From Stutzerimonas balearica DSM 6083 (GTDB lineage: Bacteria > Pseudomonadota > Gammaproteobacteria > Pseudomonadales > Pseudomonadaceae): a stretch of 64,000 nt of DNA. Positions 46,630 to 55,084 of this stretch are shown piece after piece. A program made the position numbers and the translations under genes. The stretch's first letter is position 1. Every line of letters starts with the position of its first letter. Under the pieces are notes generated by a model. It saw nothing but the letters and a program-made list of their open reading frames with translations. It was not told the origin of the DNA and did not search any database. Location of the stretch: contig NZ_CP007511.1 in assembly GCF_000818015.1 (NCBI RefSeq), positions 1,040,001-1,104,000 on the forward strand, read 5' to 3'.

Positions 46630-48204
46630 TCAATTCCATCCCTCGCTGACAAAGCCAACGCCACGGCGGCTGATCTCCACCAGCGGCCTGATGTCTTGCA
46701 CCTGGACGACTCCTCGGTCATCACGAGCTGCCGAGCCCAAGGCCCGCTGCAGAACCAGACGCACACTGCGCGGCGGCAAGGCTTGCAGACGGGACAGGAC
46801 ATCATCATCCAGCCTCTCGGCAAAGGCGTTGCCCCAGCTCGACTCGTCGCGGAGCCGGTTGTAGATCGACTGCGCAATGCTTCTGACCTGCTCCGGCTTG
46901 GGCGGTTGAATGTGCAGCACTGTCAGCCGTGAGCGCAGCGGCCCTGGAATCGCTTCCAGCTCATTCGCGGTCGCCATCCAATTGACATGACTGGCGTCGA
47001 TGGAGAAATCACGGATCGACAGGTCGATGAAATTCCGCGCACTGCGCGGTTCCAGCAAGGTATAGAGCGCCGCCAGCGGATCGTATTGCGGTCGCCCGTT
47101 GCTGGCCTTATCCAGCTCATCGAGCACCACCACCGGGTTAGCCAGCGGCTGGTAGGCCAGCAGCTCGAAAAGCTGGCCTGGCTCGGAATTGCTCCAGAAC
47201 GATTCGGAACCTGCGAGCGGCGAACTCGATTGCGTGCTCGCCATATCGAAGACCCGAAACGGCAGCACGAGCTGATCGGCCAGCCAGCGTGCCGCCTCGG
47301 TTTTACCAATGCCCGCCGGGCCGACCAGCAACACGGCAGGCCAGGACACCCGGCCATCGCCGAGACTGGACAAGGCGAAGTGATCACGCATCAGCTCGGC
47401 CAGTTCATGGAAGTTTGGAAAAGCCAGCGCGAACTCATCCAGAAGGGTTTTCCAGTCCGAGGGCAGCAGGCCCAGCTGGCGGCTACCATGTCCCGCTCGC
47501 TTTATCCGCTCCGCCATCGCCTGCGCGCGCTTGAACTTGTCGTCGCCTTTCGGTCGGTGGCGATCCACGAACGCCTCCAGCCCAGCTTCATCGAGAAAGA
47601 CGATGCTCGGCAAGGGCATTGATTTAGCGGTTTCTGTCGGCTGCTCCTGAACCTGCTCCGGTTTGGCCTCACTTGGGACGGGCTCATCTTCAACCGCTAT
47701 GGCGGCGCGTACATCTTCGGTCGTCACCTTGCCCAGATCGTGCACCACCTGCTGTACCCCCTGTTCGACGATGAGCTGGCGGCTGCGGCGCACTTCTTCG
47801 GCAAACAATCCTTGGATGCCGTCATGTTGCGGGCAGCGTTGCGGACGGATGCCGTCCCCGACAACCTGTACACCGCAAACGGGGCATTTTTGCAGCGAAA
47901 GGTGCTTGGTCTGGGCAATCAAATCGAGCACGGCCGCTGCACGTTCGCTGTGGCGTCGCGGCGGCTGGTAATGAATGGCCAGGCGATCCCGGTTGCAGCT
48001 CACCGACAGTGAGCCCTTGCGTGCGAGCACTGCGGGTGGCAGCAGGTATTCCACTTGGGCAAACAGATGTGCCACCACGGCCAGATGCCCTGGCGCAGGT
48101 TCGACGATCTGCCGGACAAGCCAGAGATGCTGCGCCTTGAGTGCAGCAATGGCTGCTTCGTATTCCCGCAGGCGCAACGGACGGGCTTGCTTTGGCTTAC
48201 GCAT
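46630..48204 (-). CDS. AAA+ ATPase with a zinc-knuckle N-terminal region
   Basis: 524 residues. The N half has a CPVC...RCPQH metal-binding knuckle (Cys at about 107, 110 and 124) and a Glu-rich linker. The C half is an AAA+ module: Walker A 'GPAGIGKTEAARWLA' (about 290-305), Walker B 'VVVLDELDKAS' (about 355-365), then 'WMATANELEAIPGPLRSRL' with sensor 1 and an Arg finger. The module is closest in style to Lon/ClpX-type unfoldases, but no protease domain follows. Strong SD (gggagg) before the ATG. Function unknown. Confidence 0.8.
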   Translation of the reverse strand: MRKPKQARPLRLREYEAAIAALKAQHLWLVRQIVEPAPGHLAVVAHLFAQVEYLLPPAVLARKGSLSVSCNRDRLAIHYQPPRRHSERAAAVLDLIAQTKHLSLQKCPVCGVQVVGDGIRPQRCPQHDGIQGLFAEEVRRSRQLIVEQGVQQVVHDLGKVTTEDVRAAIAVEDEPVPSEAKPEQVQEQPTETAKSMPLPSIVFLDEAGLEAFVDRHRPKGDDKFKRAQAMAERIKRAGHGSRQLGLLPSDWKTLLDEFALAFPNFHELAELMRDHFALSSLGDGRVSWPAVLLVGPAGIGKTEAARWLADQLVLPFRVFDMASTQSSSPLAGSESFWSNSEPGQLFELLAYQPLANPVVVLDELDKASNGRPQYDPLAALYTLLEPRSARNFIDLSIRDFSIDASHVNWMATANELEAIPGPLRSRLTVLHIQPPKPEQVRSIAQSIYNRLRDESSWGNAFAERLDDDVLSRLQALPPRSVRLVLQRALGSAARDDRGVVQVQDIRPLVEISRRGVGFVSEGWN

Positions 48205-48299
48205 GATGGCCTCCCAAATAGCCTAACTATAAATTACTATAATAGCGGTTTGCGCGAATCGCCAAACTCCGCACGCTCGTCTTGTCGGCCAATAAGTCT

Positions 48300-48323
48300 T
48301 ATAGTGATTTACAGTGAATTCAC
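48300..48323. promoter_or_regulatory. possible promoter and operator before the HTH gene
   Basis: A -10-like TATAGT (48300-48305) and the palindrome gtgaattcac (48314-48323) lie just before the HTH gene start at 48334. The 128-bp gap also serves the divergent AAA+ gene. Weak evidence. Confidence 0.35.
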
Positions 48324-48333
48324 AGAGCCCGAC

Positions 48334-49071
48334 ATGCCAACCCTTGCCAACGAACAATTGCCAGCCCTTGCCGCCGCCTTGATACGACTGCGCGGGGAAA
48401 CGCTGGGGCGGATCGCCGAAGCCACCGGTATCCGCGCCGCCAACCTCTCGGTCTGGCTGCGTGGCAAGGAACAGGTGATCTCCGCCAAACGTTTGGTCGG
48501 CCTGTTACATCACCTCGGTATGGAAGGCGGTCGCCTGCGTACTGATGTGTTGCACCCGTGGCAGGATCGCGGGGCGCTGGATGACAGCAGGCTCGTGCTA
48601 AGCCTGCTGCAGGCCAACACGCAGCCGGTGTGGTTGTTTCAGGATGAGCAGCCGGGGCTGATCAAGACGCGCTTTCTGTTGGCTGGCGATGTGCTGATCC
48701 GCATGGAGATCGAGCCGGGCGTCGATCAGGCCCTTGATCTGGTGACAGTCGTCAGGGTGGATCGTGTCATCACCACACCTACGGCATTGGCCGGGGTGCC
48801 AAGTGAATCACTTGAGTCAGCACGTAGCGCACTTTTGGCACTGGCGGAGCAGGCTGCTGCGGACGTGGGGGACGAAGAGCTGCTGGAAGGGCTGATGTTC
48901 CGTCTGAGCGAAACTGTTGATAGCAATATTGCTTCCCCGCAAGGTTGGCAACGATTGGAGCAGGCGCTGCGCTTTGCATTCAACGCAGGAGCACAACCTG
49001 CTGACATCGCCCGCGTAGTTGACGCCCATTTCCGCAGCGGCGGCAATGCGGACATGCCGCCAACTGAGTAG
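48334..49071 (+). CDS. HTH-domain protein, divergent from the AAA+ gene
   Basis: 245 residues. The N-terminal helix-turn-helix is 'ETLGRIAEATGIRAANLSVWLRGKEQVISAKRL' (about 22-54). The remaining ~190 residues are soluble and unlike any domain I know; the middle could form a ligand-binding or dimerisation unit. The divergent layout suggests that it regulates the AAA+ gene or works with it. Confidence 0.7.
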   Translation: MPTLANEQLPALAAALIRLRGETLGRIAEATGIRAANLSVWLRGKEQVISAKRLVGLLHHLGMEGGRLRTDVLHPWQDRGALDDSRLVLSLLQANTQPVWLFQDEQPGLIKTRFLLAGDVLIRMEIEPGVDQALDLVTVVRVDRVITTPTALAGVPSESLESARSALLALAEQAAADVGDEELLEGLMFRLSETVDSNIASPQGWQRLEQALRFAFNAGAQPADIARVVDAHFRSGGNADMPPTE

Positions 49072-49679
49072 ACAAAAAATGCGCTGTTTCCAGCCATCGG
49101 GTTTCCAAATCCTGCGGCGCTGATCGCAATGACTTTTAGCTGGTCACATGCCCCGTTACTCCCTATTTAGGCTTGCGTACATACTGATTGTGCATTGCGT
49201 TCTTTCCAACGCTCTGCTGTTCGGGCACATGGTCAGGCACCAGAAGTCCTATTTCCGATTGCGTACATACCAACATCGGCGGGCGTGCATTCCAAATCCC
49301 TTGACTGTTATTGCTTATCTTGTGCCCAGGCGAGGGAGTAACGTGGCATGGCGCTTTGTGACCAGCAAAAATTATCTGTGCGATCAGGTCGGGCTGCCGG
49401 CTAACTGTGTAAACAGTGTGGCGGCATGCTGGCAACAACGTGGCAACCTTGTGCGAACAATGTGTTGAATGGGTGGCAAGGATGGTGGCGACAATGTGGT
49501 CACCCTATGGCGACAGTGTGTAGCCATGGTGGTGACAGTGTGGTGCTGCGCCCTTTGTTACCACATTCAACTTACAGCGAACGCAGTCAAAGGCAATCGG
49601 GATGCTTCCACAGCACCTAAATGGTAGACTTCAGACGATTTAAGACGACTTTCAATCGCAACCTCCGAGCGCCATCGAC
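49072..49679. other. 608-bp non-coding region with two kinds of direct repeat
   Basis: No convincing gene. It holds a pair of 23-bp near-repeats containing ttgcgtacatac (49162-49184 and 49248-49270, 86 bp apart) and the 22-bp-phased array at 49412-49555. Such a layout is typical of plasmid origins or multi-site operators. Confidence 0.6.
49412..49555 (+). repeat. 22-bp-phased direct repeats
   Basis: Six copies of a racartgtgk core at 49412, 49434, 49456, 49490, 49512 and 49534. The spacing is 22, 22, 34, 22, 22 bp; the odd 34 equals 22 plus a 12-bp half unit (aaggatggtggc). Most units end in tggc/tggt. The period is not a multiple of three, so it is not coding; it equals two DNA turns, as in iterons. 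Confidence 0.72.
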
Positions 49680-49886
49680 ATGAGCACAGAACCGTGGGTT
49701 ACCGCCGAGCACGTCGCCCAGCACTTGGGCGTGGCCAAGGACACCGTGTACCGCTGGCGCGAGCGCAAGGGTCTGCCCGCGCACCGCGTAGGGCGGCTGT
49801 GGAAGTTCCAGCTCTCGGAAGTGGATGAGTGGGTACGAGCGGGAGGTGCCGATGAAGAATCGGGCGATGGGAGCGAACAAAAATGA
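49680..49886 (+). CDS. excisionase-like helix-turn-helix protein
   Basis: 68 residues: 'WVTAEHVAQHLGVAKDTVYRWRERKGLPAHRVGRLWKFQLSEVDEWV' is the winged-HTH of the excisionase/BldC type (HTH_17). Small proteins like this are often encoded just before restriction or AlbA_2 genes in islands. It lies 124 bp after the 22-bp repeats and is the best candidate to bind them. Confidence 0.85.
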   Translation: MSTEPWVTAEHVAQHLGVAKDTVYRWRERKGLPAHRVGRLWKFQLSEVDEWVRAGGADEESGDGSEQK

Positions 49887-49908
49887 ATCCAGCAGGGGAA
49901 GGTGACGC

Positions 49909-51546
49909 GTGAGCTTGGAAGGGCAACTCCTTGACCAAAAGTCCTTGCGGGCCGTGACTGGCAAGACGGCGGACTGGAACGAAATTGCTAAGGATTGCAT
50001 TGCCTTTGCCAATGCAACCGGTGGCCGCCTACTGCTGGGGATCGAGGATGGCCAGAGCGAGCCTCCCGCCGATCAGCGTGTCCCTCCAGACCTGCCTGAC
50101 ACATTGCGCCGCAAGCTGGCAGAGCGCACCGTCAACGTGACGGTGCTGCCGGATATCACTACCGCCCCAAATGGTGGCCAATACATCGAATTGCGAATTC
50201 CGCGCGCCATGGCCGTTGCGTCCACCACGGACGGCCGCTACTTCCTGCGCGTGGCCGATCAAAGCAAGCCCGTGACGGGCGATGACGTGATGCGCCTGGC
50301 CAGCGAGCGTTCCGCCTTGCCGTGGGAAACGCAAACCACCCTGCATGTTCCACGTACCGAGATTGATGTCGCCAAACGCGACAGGCTGCTCGCAGCCTTG
50401 CGCGCATCGGATCGCGTCAAGCCGTCCGTGAAAGAGAAGTCTGACGATGAGTTGCTCGATCACTATCAGCTCGCACAAGGGCCGAACCTCACCAATCTGG
50501 GCGTGCTCAGTCTCGGTCGCCAGCATCATCGTGCTCAACTGACCACCGCTCCGGTCATCCAGTTCATCAAGTACGACGAGCACGGACAGAAGGTCAACAA
50601 GCTGGTCTGGGACGACCACACGCAAAGCCCGATGGAATTGATCGAAGCGGTCTGGCAGGAGGTGCCTGACTTCCGCGAGCGCTACGAGCTTCCTGATGGC
50701 CTGTACCGTCAGAATGTGCCCGCTTTCGATGAGATCGTGGTGCGCGAACTATTGGTCAACGCGTTGGTACACCGCCCCTACACCCAGCGCGGCGACATCT
50801 TCCTGAACCTACATTCGGACCGGCTGGAAGTGGTCAACCCCGGACCTTTGCCGCTGGGCGTCTCGCCGCGGAACATCCTCCACACCACGGTACGCCGTAA
50901 TGAACACCTGGCACGGCTGTTCCATGACTTGAAGCTGATGGAGCGGGAAGGCAGCGGCTTCGACAAGATCTACGAGGTTCTGCTCTCGCAAGGTCGCCCG
51001 GCTCCCGAATTGATCGAGACCCACGACCGCGTGCAGGTGACGGTGCGGCGCCGCATCCTCAAGCCCGAGGTCATCGACTTCATCGCGAAAGCAGACCAGA
51101 CCTATCAGCTCACGCAGCGCGAGCGGATCGCATTGAGCCTGTTAGCGCAGCACGATGCGCTGACGGCACGCGAGCTGGCAACGTCGCTTGAGCTGCCATC
51201 GGTTGAAGCATTGCAACCCTGGCTCAAGCGCCTGCTGGACTGGCAACTGGTGCAAAGCGCTGGGCGTACCCAGGCCACGCGTTACTTTGTTGATCCAGGC
51301 CTGCTGCGCAGTCTCCAGTTCACCGGCGGGACCACTCTCAAGCGCATCGAGCCGCATCGCCTGGCCGCACTGGTGTTGGAAGACCTGCAACGCTACCCCA
51401 GGTCGGCCATCAGCGACATTCACCAGCGCGTTGGCGGCGAAATCCATCCCAAGCAGGTCAAGCGTGCGCTGGAAGAATTGATCAAGCGCGGGGAAGTCCG
51501 CTTTGAAGGCCGCAACCGCTGGCGGCGGTACTGGGCGGTGACATGA
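49909..51546 (+). CDS. AlbA_2 (Schlafen-like) transcriptional regulator
   Basis: 545 residues. The N-terminal AlbA_2 domain (about 20-135) has 'DCIAFANATGGRLLLGIEDG'. The centre shows the HATPase_c_4-type segment 'VVRELLVNALVHRPY...' and 'HLARLFHDLKLMEREGSGF' (about 275-360), and the C-terminus has winged-helix repeats (about 400-545). This is the 'RecG-related, ATP-binding' regulator type common beside type I restriction genes. GTG 49909 is preceded by caggggaagg. Confidence 0.85.
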   Translation: MSLEGQLLDQKSLRAVTGKTADWNEIAKDCIAFANATGGRLLLGIEDGQSEPPADQRVPPDLPDTLRRKLAERTVNVTVLPDITTAPNGGQYIELRIPRAMAVASTTDGRYFLRVADQSKPVTGDDVMRLASERSALPWETQTTLHVPRTEIDVAKRDRLLAALRASDRVKPSVKEKSDDELLDHYQLAQGPNLTNLGVLSLGRQHHRAQLTTAPVIQFIKYDEHGQKVNKLVWDDHTQSPMELIEAVWQEVPDFRERYELPDGLYRQNVPAFDEIVVRELLVNALVHRPYTQRGDIFLNLHSDRLEVVNPGPLPLGVSPRNILHTTVRRNEHLARLFHDLKLMEREGSGFDKIYEVLLSQGRPAPELIETHDRVQVTVRRRILKPEVIDFIAKADQTYQLTQRERIALSLLAQHDALTARELATSLELPSVEALQPWLKRLLDWQLVQSAGRTQATRYFVDPGLLRSLQFTGGTTLKRIEPHRLAALVLEDLQRYPRSAISDIHQRVGGEIHPKQVKRALEELIKRGEVRFEGRNRWRRYWAVT

Positions 51547-51728
51547 GCAGCCTATCGGACAAACTGAGTTTTATCGTCGATAGATGGGTGATAGATGCTG
51601 GGCGATACGTCGGCAACCACCTGAAGACGCAAGGATTTCTATCGATCCAAGGCGAAGAAAGCCGGGAGATAGAACGCGGCCCAATAGCCGCAACAACCCA
51701 TTTCCTCCTGCTCAAGCATCCCGCCTGA
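51543..51728 (+). CDS. short coupled reading frame of uncertain status
   Basis: 61 residues whose ATG overlaps the stop of the AlbA_2 gene (ATGA), before hsdM. The product ([20 protein letters not shown]...) has no recognisable domain and the frame may be a remnant. Listed because of the coupling. Confidence 0.35.
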   Translation: MSSLSDKLSFIVDRWVIDAGRYVGNHLKTQGFLSIQGEESREIERGPIAATTHFLLLKHPA

Positions 51729-51762
51729 GCAGGGCTCAACGAATCGAAACTGGATTTTAAAA

Positions 51763-53322
51763 ATGACAAGCAACGAACAACGCGCCGCGCTGCAGCGCAA
51801 GATCTGGGATATCGCCAATGACGTGCGCGGTGCCGTCGATGGTTGGGACTTCAAGCAATACGTGCTGGGCACCCTGTTCTATCGCTTCATCAGTGAGAAC
51901 TTCACCGACTACATCACCGGCGGTGACCCTGCTGTCAATTACGCCGCCATGGCGGACGATGATCCGAGGATCGCGGCCGCCAAGGATGACGCCATCAAGA
52001 CCAAGGGCTATTTCATCTACCCCAGCCAGCTCTTCGTCAACGTTGCGGCCAATGCCAACACCAACGAAAGCCTGAACACGGACCTGGCCAACATCTTCAA
52101 GGCCATCGAAGCGTCGGCCAGCGGCTATCCCTCCGAGCATGACATCAAAGGCTTGTTTGCTGATTTCGACACCACCAGCAACCGCCTGGGCAATACCGTC
52201 AAAGACAAGAACGAGCGCTTGGCCAAGGTGCTCAAACGGGTGGCGGAACTGGATTTCGGCGGCTTCGACGCCAGCCACATCGACCTGTTCGGCGACGCCT
52301 ACGAGTTCCTGATTTCCAACTACGCGGCCAATGCGGGGAAATCCGGCGGCGAGTTCTTCACCCCGCAGCAGGTCTCCAAGCTGATTGCCCGGTTGGCGAT
52401 GCACGGGCAAACCAGTATCAACAAGATCTACGACCCGGCCTGCGGTTCCGGCTCGCTGCTCTTGCAAGCCAAGAAGCAGTTTGACGAACACATCATCGAA
52501 GACGGCTTCTTTGGGCAGGAAATCAACCACACCACGTACAACCTGGCGCGGATGAACATGTTCCTGCACAACATCAACTACGACAAATTCAACATCCAGC
52601 TCGGCAACACCCTGACCGAACCGCACTTCGGCGACGAAAAACCCTTTGACGCCATCGTCTCCAACCCGCCGTATTCGGTGAAGTGGATCGGCAGCGACGA
52701 CCCGACACTGATCAACGACGAACGCTTCGCCCCGGCCGGTGTGCTTGCGCCCAAGTCCAAGGCCGACTTTGCCTTTGTGCTGCACGCGCTCAGCTACCTT
52801 TCCAGCAAGGGGCGCGCTGCTATCGTCTGCTTCCCCGGCATCTTTTACCGGGGCGGTGCCGAGCAGAAAATCCGCCAGTATCTGGTGGATAACAACTACG
52901 TCGAAACCGTGATATCGCTGGCGCCCAACCTGTTCTACGGCACCACCATCGCGGTGAATATCCTGGTGCTGTCCAAGCACAAGACCGATACCGACATCCA
53001 GTTCATCGACGCCAGCGACTTGTTCAAGAAGGGCACCAATAACAACCTGCTGCTGGATGAGCATATCGAACAAATCATGGCCGTGTTCGACAGCAAGGCC
53101 AACGTCGATCACTTTGCCCGGTCCGTGCCGTTCGAGCAGGTGGCGGCCAACGACTACAACCTGTCGGTCAGCAGCTATGTCGAGGCCAAGGACAACCGAG
53201 AAGTGGTGGACATCGCCCAGCTCAACGCCGAACTGAAAACCACGGTTGCCAGGATCGATCAGCTGCGCAAGGACATTGATGCCATTGTGGCGGAGATTGA
53301 AGGCGGGGAGTTGGAGGCATGA
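51763..53322 (+). CDS. hsdM: type I restriction-modification DNA methyltransferase
   Basis: A 519-residue adenine methyltransferase. The HsdM N-terminal domain (about 8-140) is '[25 protein letters not shown]'; SAM-binding motif I '[12 protein letters not shown]' lies near 223 and catalytic 'SNPPYS' near 300-305. It works as M2S for methylation and with HsdR for cleavage. The order M-S-R and the similarity in style to EcoR124I suggest family IC. The hsdS start overlaps its stop. Confidence 0.95.
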   Translation: MTSNEQRAALQRKIWDIANDVRGAVDGWDFKQYVLGTLFYRFISENFTDYITGGDPAVNYAAMADDDPRIAAAKDDAIKTKGYFIYPSQLFVNVAANANTNESLNTDLANIFKAIEASASGYPSEHDIKGLFADFDTTSNRLGNTVKDKNERLAKVLKRVAELDFGGFDASHIDLFGDAYEFLISNYAANAGKSGGEFFTPQQVSKLIARLAMHGQTSINKIYDPACGSGSLLLQAKKQFDEHIIEDGFFGQEINHTTYNLARMNMFLHNINYDKFNIQLGNTLTEPHFGDEKPFDAIVSNPPYSVKWIGSDDPTLINDERFAPAGVLAPKSKADFAFVLHALSYLSSKGRAAIVCFPGIFYRGGAEQKIRQYLVDNNYVETVISLAPNLFYGTTIAVNILVLSKHKTDTDIQFIDASDLFKKGTNNNLLLDEHIEQIMAVFDSKANVDHFARSVPFEQVAANDYNLSVSSYVEAKDNREVVDIAQLNAELKTTVARIDQLRKDIDAIVAEIEGGELEA

Positions 53323-54485
53323 GCGGCAAGAACTATCTGGAGACGCTGCTGGATGGCGTTGCGGTGGAGTGGAAGGCGCTGGGGGAAGTGCTTGTTCGCA
53401 CCAAGGGCACAAAGATCACTGCAGGTCAGATGAGGGAGCTCCACAAAGACGGAGCACCAGTCAAGGTATTTGCCGGCGGAAAGACGGTAGCATTTGTAGA
53501 CTTCGGAGATATCCCAGAAAAGGACGTAAACCGAGAGCCTTCAATCATTGTTAAGTCTCGCGGCGTGATCGAATTCGAGTATTGCGATCAGCCGTTCTCA
53601 CACAAAAATGAGATGTGGTCTTACAACGCTAGAGGGAAAGCGATCAACATTAAGTATGTTTATTACTTCCTCAAGCTAAACGAACCGCACTTCCAGAACA
53701 TCGGCAGCAAAATGCAAATGCCGCAGATTGCAACGCCAGATACTGATAGGTTCGAAATCCCCATCCCCTGCCCGGATAACCCCAAAAAATCGCTTGAAAT
53801 CCAGGCCGAAATCGTTCGCATACTGGACAGCTTCACCGAGCTGACCGCCGAGCTGACCGCCGAGCTGACCGCCCGCAAAAAACAGTACAACTACTATCGC
53901 GACAAGTTGTTGAGTTTTGAGGAAGGGGAAGTGGAATGGAAGACGTTGGGAGAGGTGGCGGAGTTTCGCCGAGGTACGGCAATTACACAGAAGCAAACAA
54001 CACCGGGTGAAATACCGGTGGTTGCAAACGGACCGACGTCGACATACTTCCACGGAGAAAGTAACAGGGAAGGTGAAACCATCGTCATTGCTAGATCAGG
54101 CGCCTATGCGGGTTATGTGAGCTTTTGGAATCAGCCTATATTTCTGACCGATGCCTTTAGCGTTCATCCGAACGTGAACATCCTCATGCCAAAGTTTGTT
54201 TATCACGTGCTCCAAAATAAACAGGAGCACATTCACGCCATGAAGAAAGGAGCAGGTGTTCCTCATGTGCGCGTGAAAGAGTTCGAGTCATATGAGGTGC
54301 CTGTTCCATTACTAACCGAACAAGCTCGCATCGTCGCCATCCTCGACAAATTCGATACGCTAACCAACTCCATCACCGAAGGCTTGCCGCGCGAAATCGA
54401 GTTGCGCCAGAAGCAATACGCGTATTACCGCGACTTGCTGTTCAACTTTCCCAAACCAGAAACCGCTTCAGCCGCCAGTGCGTAA
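53319..54485 (+). CDS. hsdS: type I restriction specificity subunit with three TAEL repeats
   Basis: 388 residues. Two target-recognition domains (about 10-165 and 205-365), each followed by a conserved helix with '[14 protein letters not shown]' or '[14 protein letters not shown]'. Between them the spacer contains '[13 protein letters not shown]', encoded by three exact 12-bp repeats. In EcoR124I/R124II the number of such TAEL units sets the length of the gap in the target site. Target sequence cannot be read from here. Confidence 0.93.
   Translation: MSGKNYLETLLDGVAVEWKALGEVLVRTKGTKITAGQMRELHKDGAPVKVFAGGKTVAFVDFGDIPEKDVNREPSIIVKSRGVIEFEYCDQPFSHKNEMWSYNARGKAINIKYVYYFLKLNEPHFQNIGSKMQMPQIATPDTDRFEIPIPCPDNPKKSLEIQAEIVRILDSFTELTAELTAELTARKKQYNYYRDKLLSFEEGEVEWKTLGEVAEFRRGTAITQKQTTPGEIPVVANGPTSTYFHGESNREGETIVIARSGAYAGYVSFWNQPIFLTDAFSVHPNVNILMPKFVYHVLQNKQEHIHAMKKGAGVPHVRVKEFESYEVPVPLLTEQARIVAILDKFDTLTNSITEGLPREIELRQKQYAYYRDLLFNFPKPETASAASA
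53838..53873 (+). repeat. three tandem 12-bp repeats in hsdS
   Basis: gagctgaccgcc at 53838-53849, 53850-53861 and 53862-53873, in frame. Loss or gain of one unit by slippage would add or remove four residues (TAEL) and change the specificity spacer by about one base. Confidence 0.92.
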
Positions 54486-54498
54486 AGGGATACGCCCC

Positions 54499-55084
54499 AT
54501 GCCAAGACACCCGCTCACACTGCGCGACCAAACCACGGAATTCCTGCTCTACACCGCGCCGAATGGCGCGATCAAGGTGGAGGTTCTGCTCGCCGACGAG
54601 ACCATTTGGCTGACCCAGAAGCGCATGGCGGAGTTGTTTGGCGTAGGTGTCCCCGCCATATCCAAGCACCTGAAAAACATCTTTGAAAGCAATGAGCTAA
54701 ACCCGGATTCAGTTATTTCCATTTTGGAAACAACTGCCGGAGACGGCAAAAAGTACCAGACCCAGTACTACAACCTCGATGCGGTGATCTCGGTGGGCTA
54801 CCGTGTCAATTCGGCGCAGGCAACGCAGTTCCGCATCTGGGCTACGGCCTTGATCAAGGAATACATCATCAAGGGTTTTGCCATGGATGATGAGCGGCTG
54901 AAGAATGGCCGTTACTTTGGCAAGGACTATTTCCGCGAACTGCTGGAGCGGGTGCGTTCGATCCGTCCCAGCGAGCGGCGGATTTATCAGCAGATCACCG
55001 ACATTTTTGCCGAATGCAGTATCGCATCGAATCTGATTTCGATCGCACCGTGAAAAAGCTGCTGCAAAGGAAGGGCGCCGAAGA
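54499..55084 (+). pseudogene. rhuM-family gene with internal deletion
   Basis: The first ~175 residues follow the RhuM plan: 'TIWLTQKRMAELFGVGVPAISKHLKNIF', 'AVISVGYRVNSAQATQFRIWATALIKEYIIKGFAMDDERLK' in part, then 'RIYQQITDIFAEC'. After that the frame runs into a stop (55053), whereas the next frame ends '...[15 protein letters not shown]' just before hsdR, which looks like the usual RhuM C-terminal end. About 130-150 residues are missing between, so a deletion with frameshift near 55018-55024 is inferred. RhuM genes often sit between hsdS and hsdR. Confidence 0.7.

Noticed and set aside
49148..49468. 106-codon frame in the non-coding region
   Set aside because: It runs through repeats whose 22-bp period breaks any reading frame, and lacks a ribosome-binding site and a domain.
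49412..49555. CRISPR array
   Set aside because: The units are degenerate, without a palindromic repeat or unique spacers of fixed length, and no cas gene is present. No CRISPR array was seen anywhere in the window.
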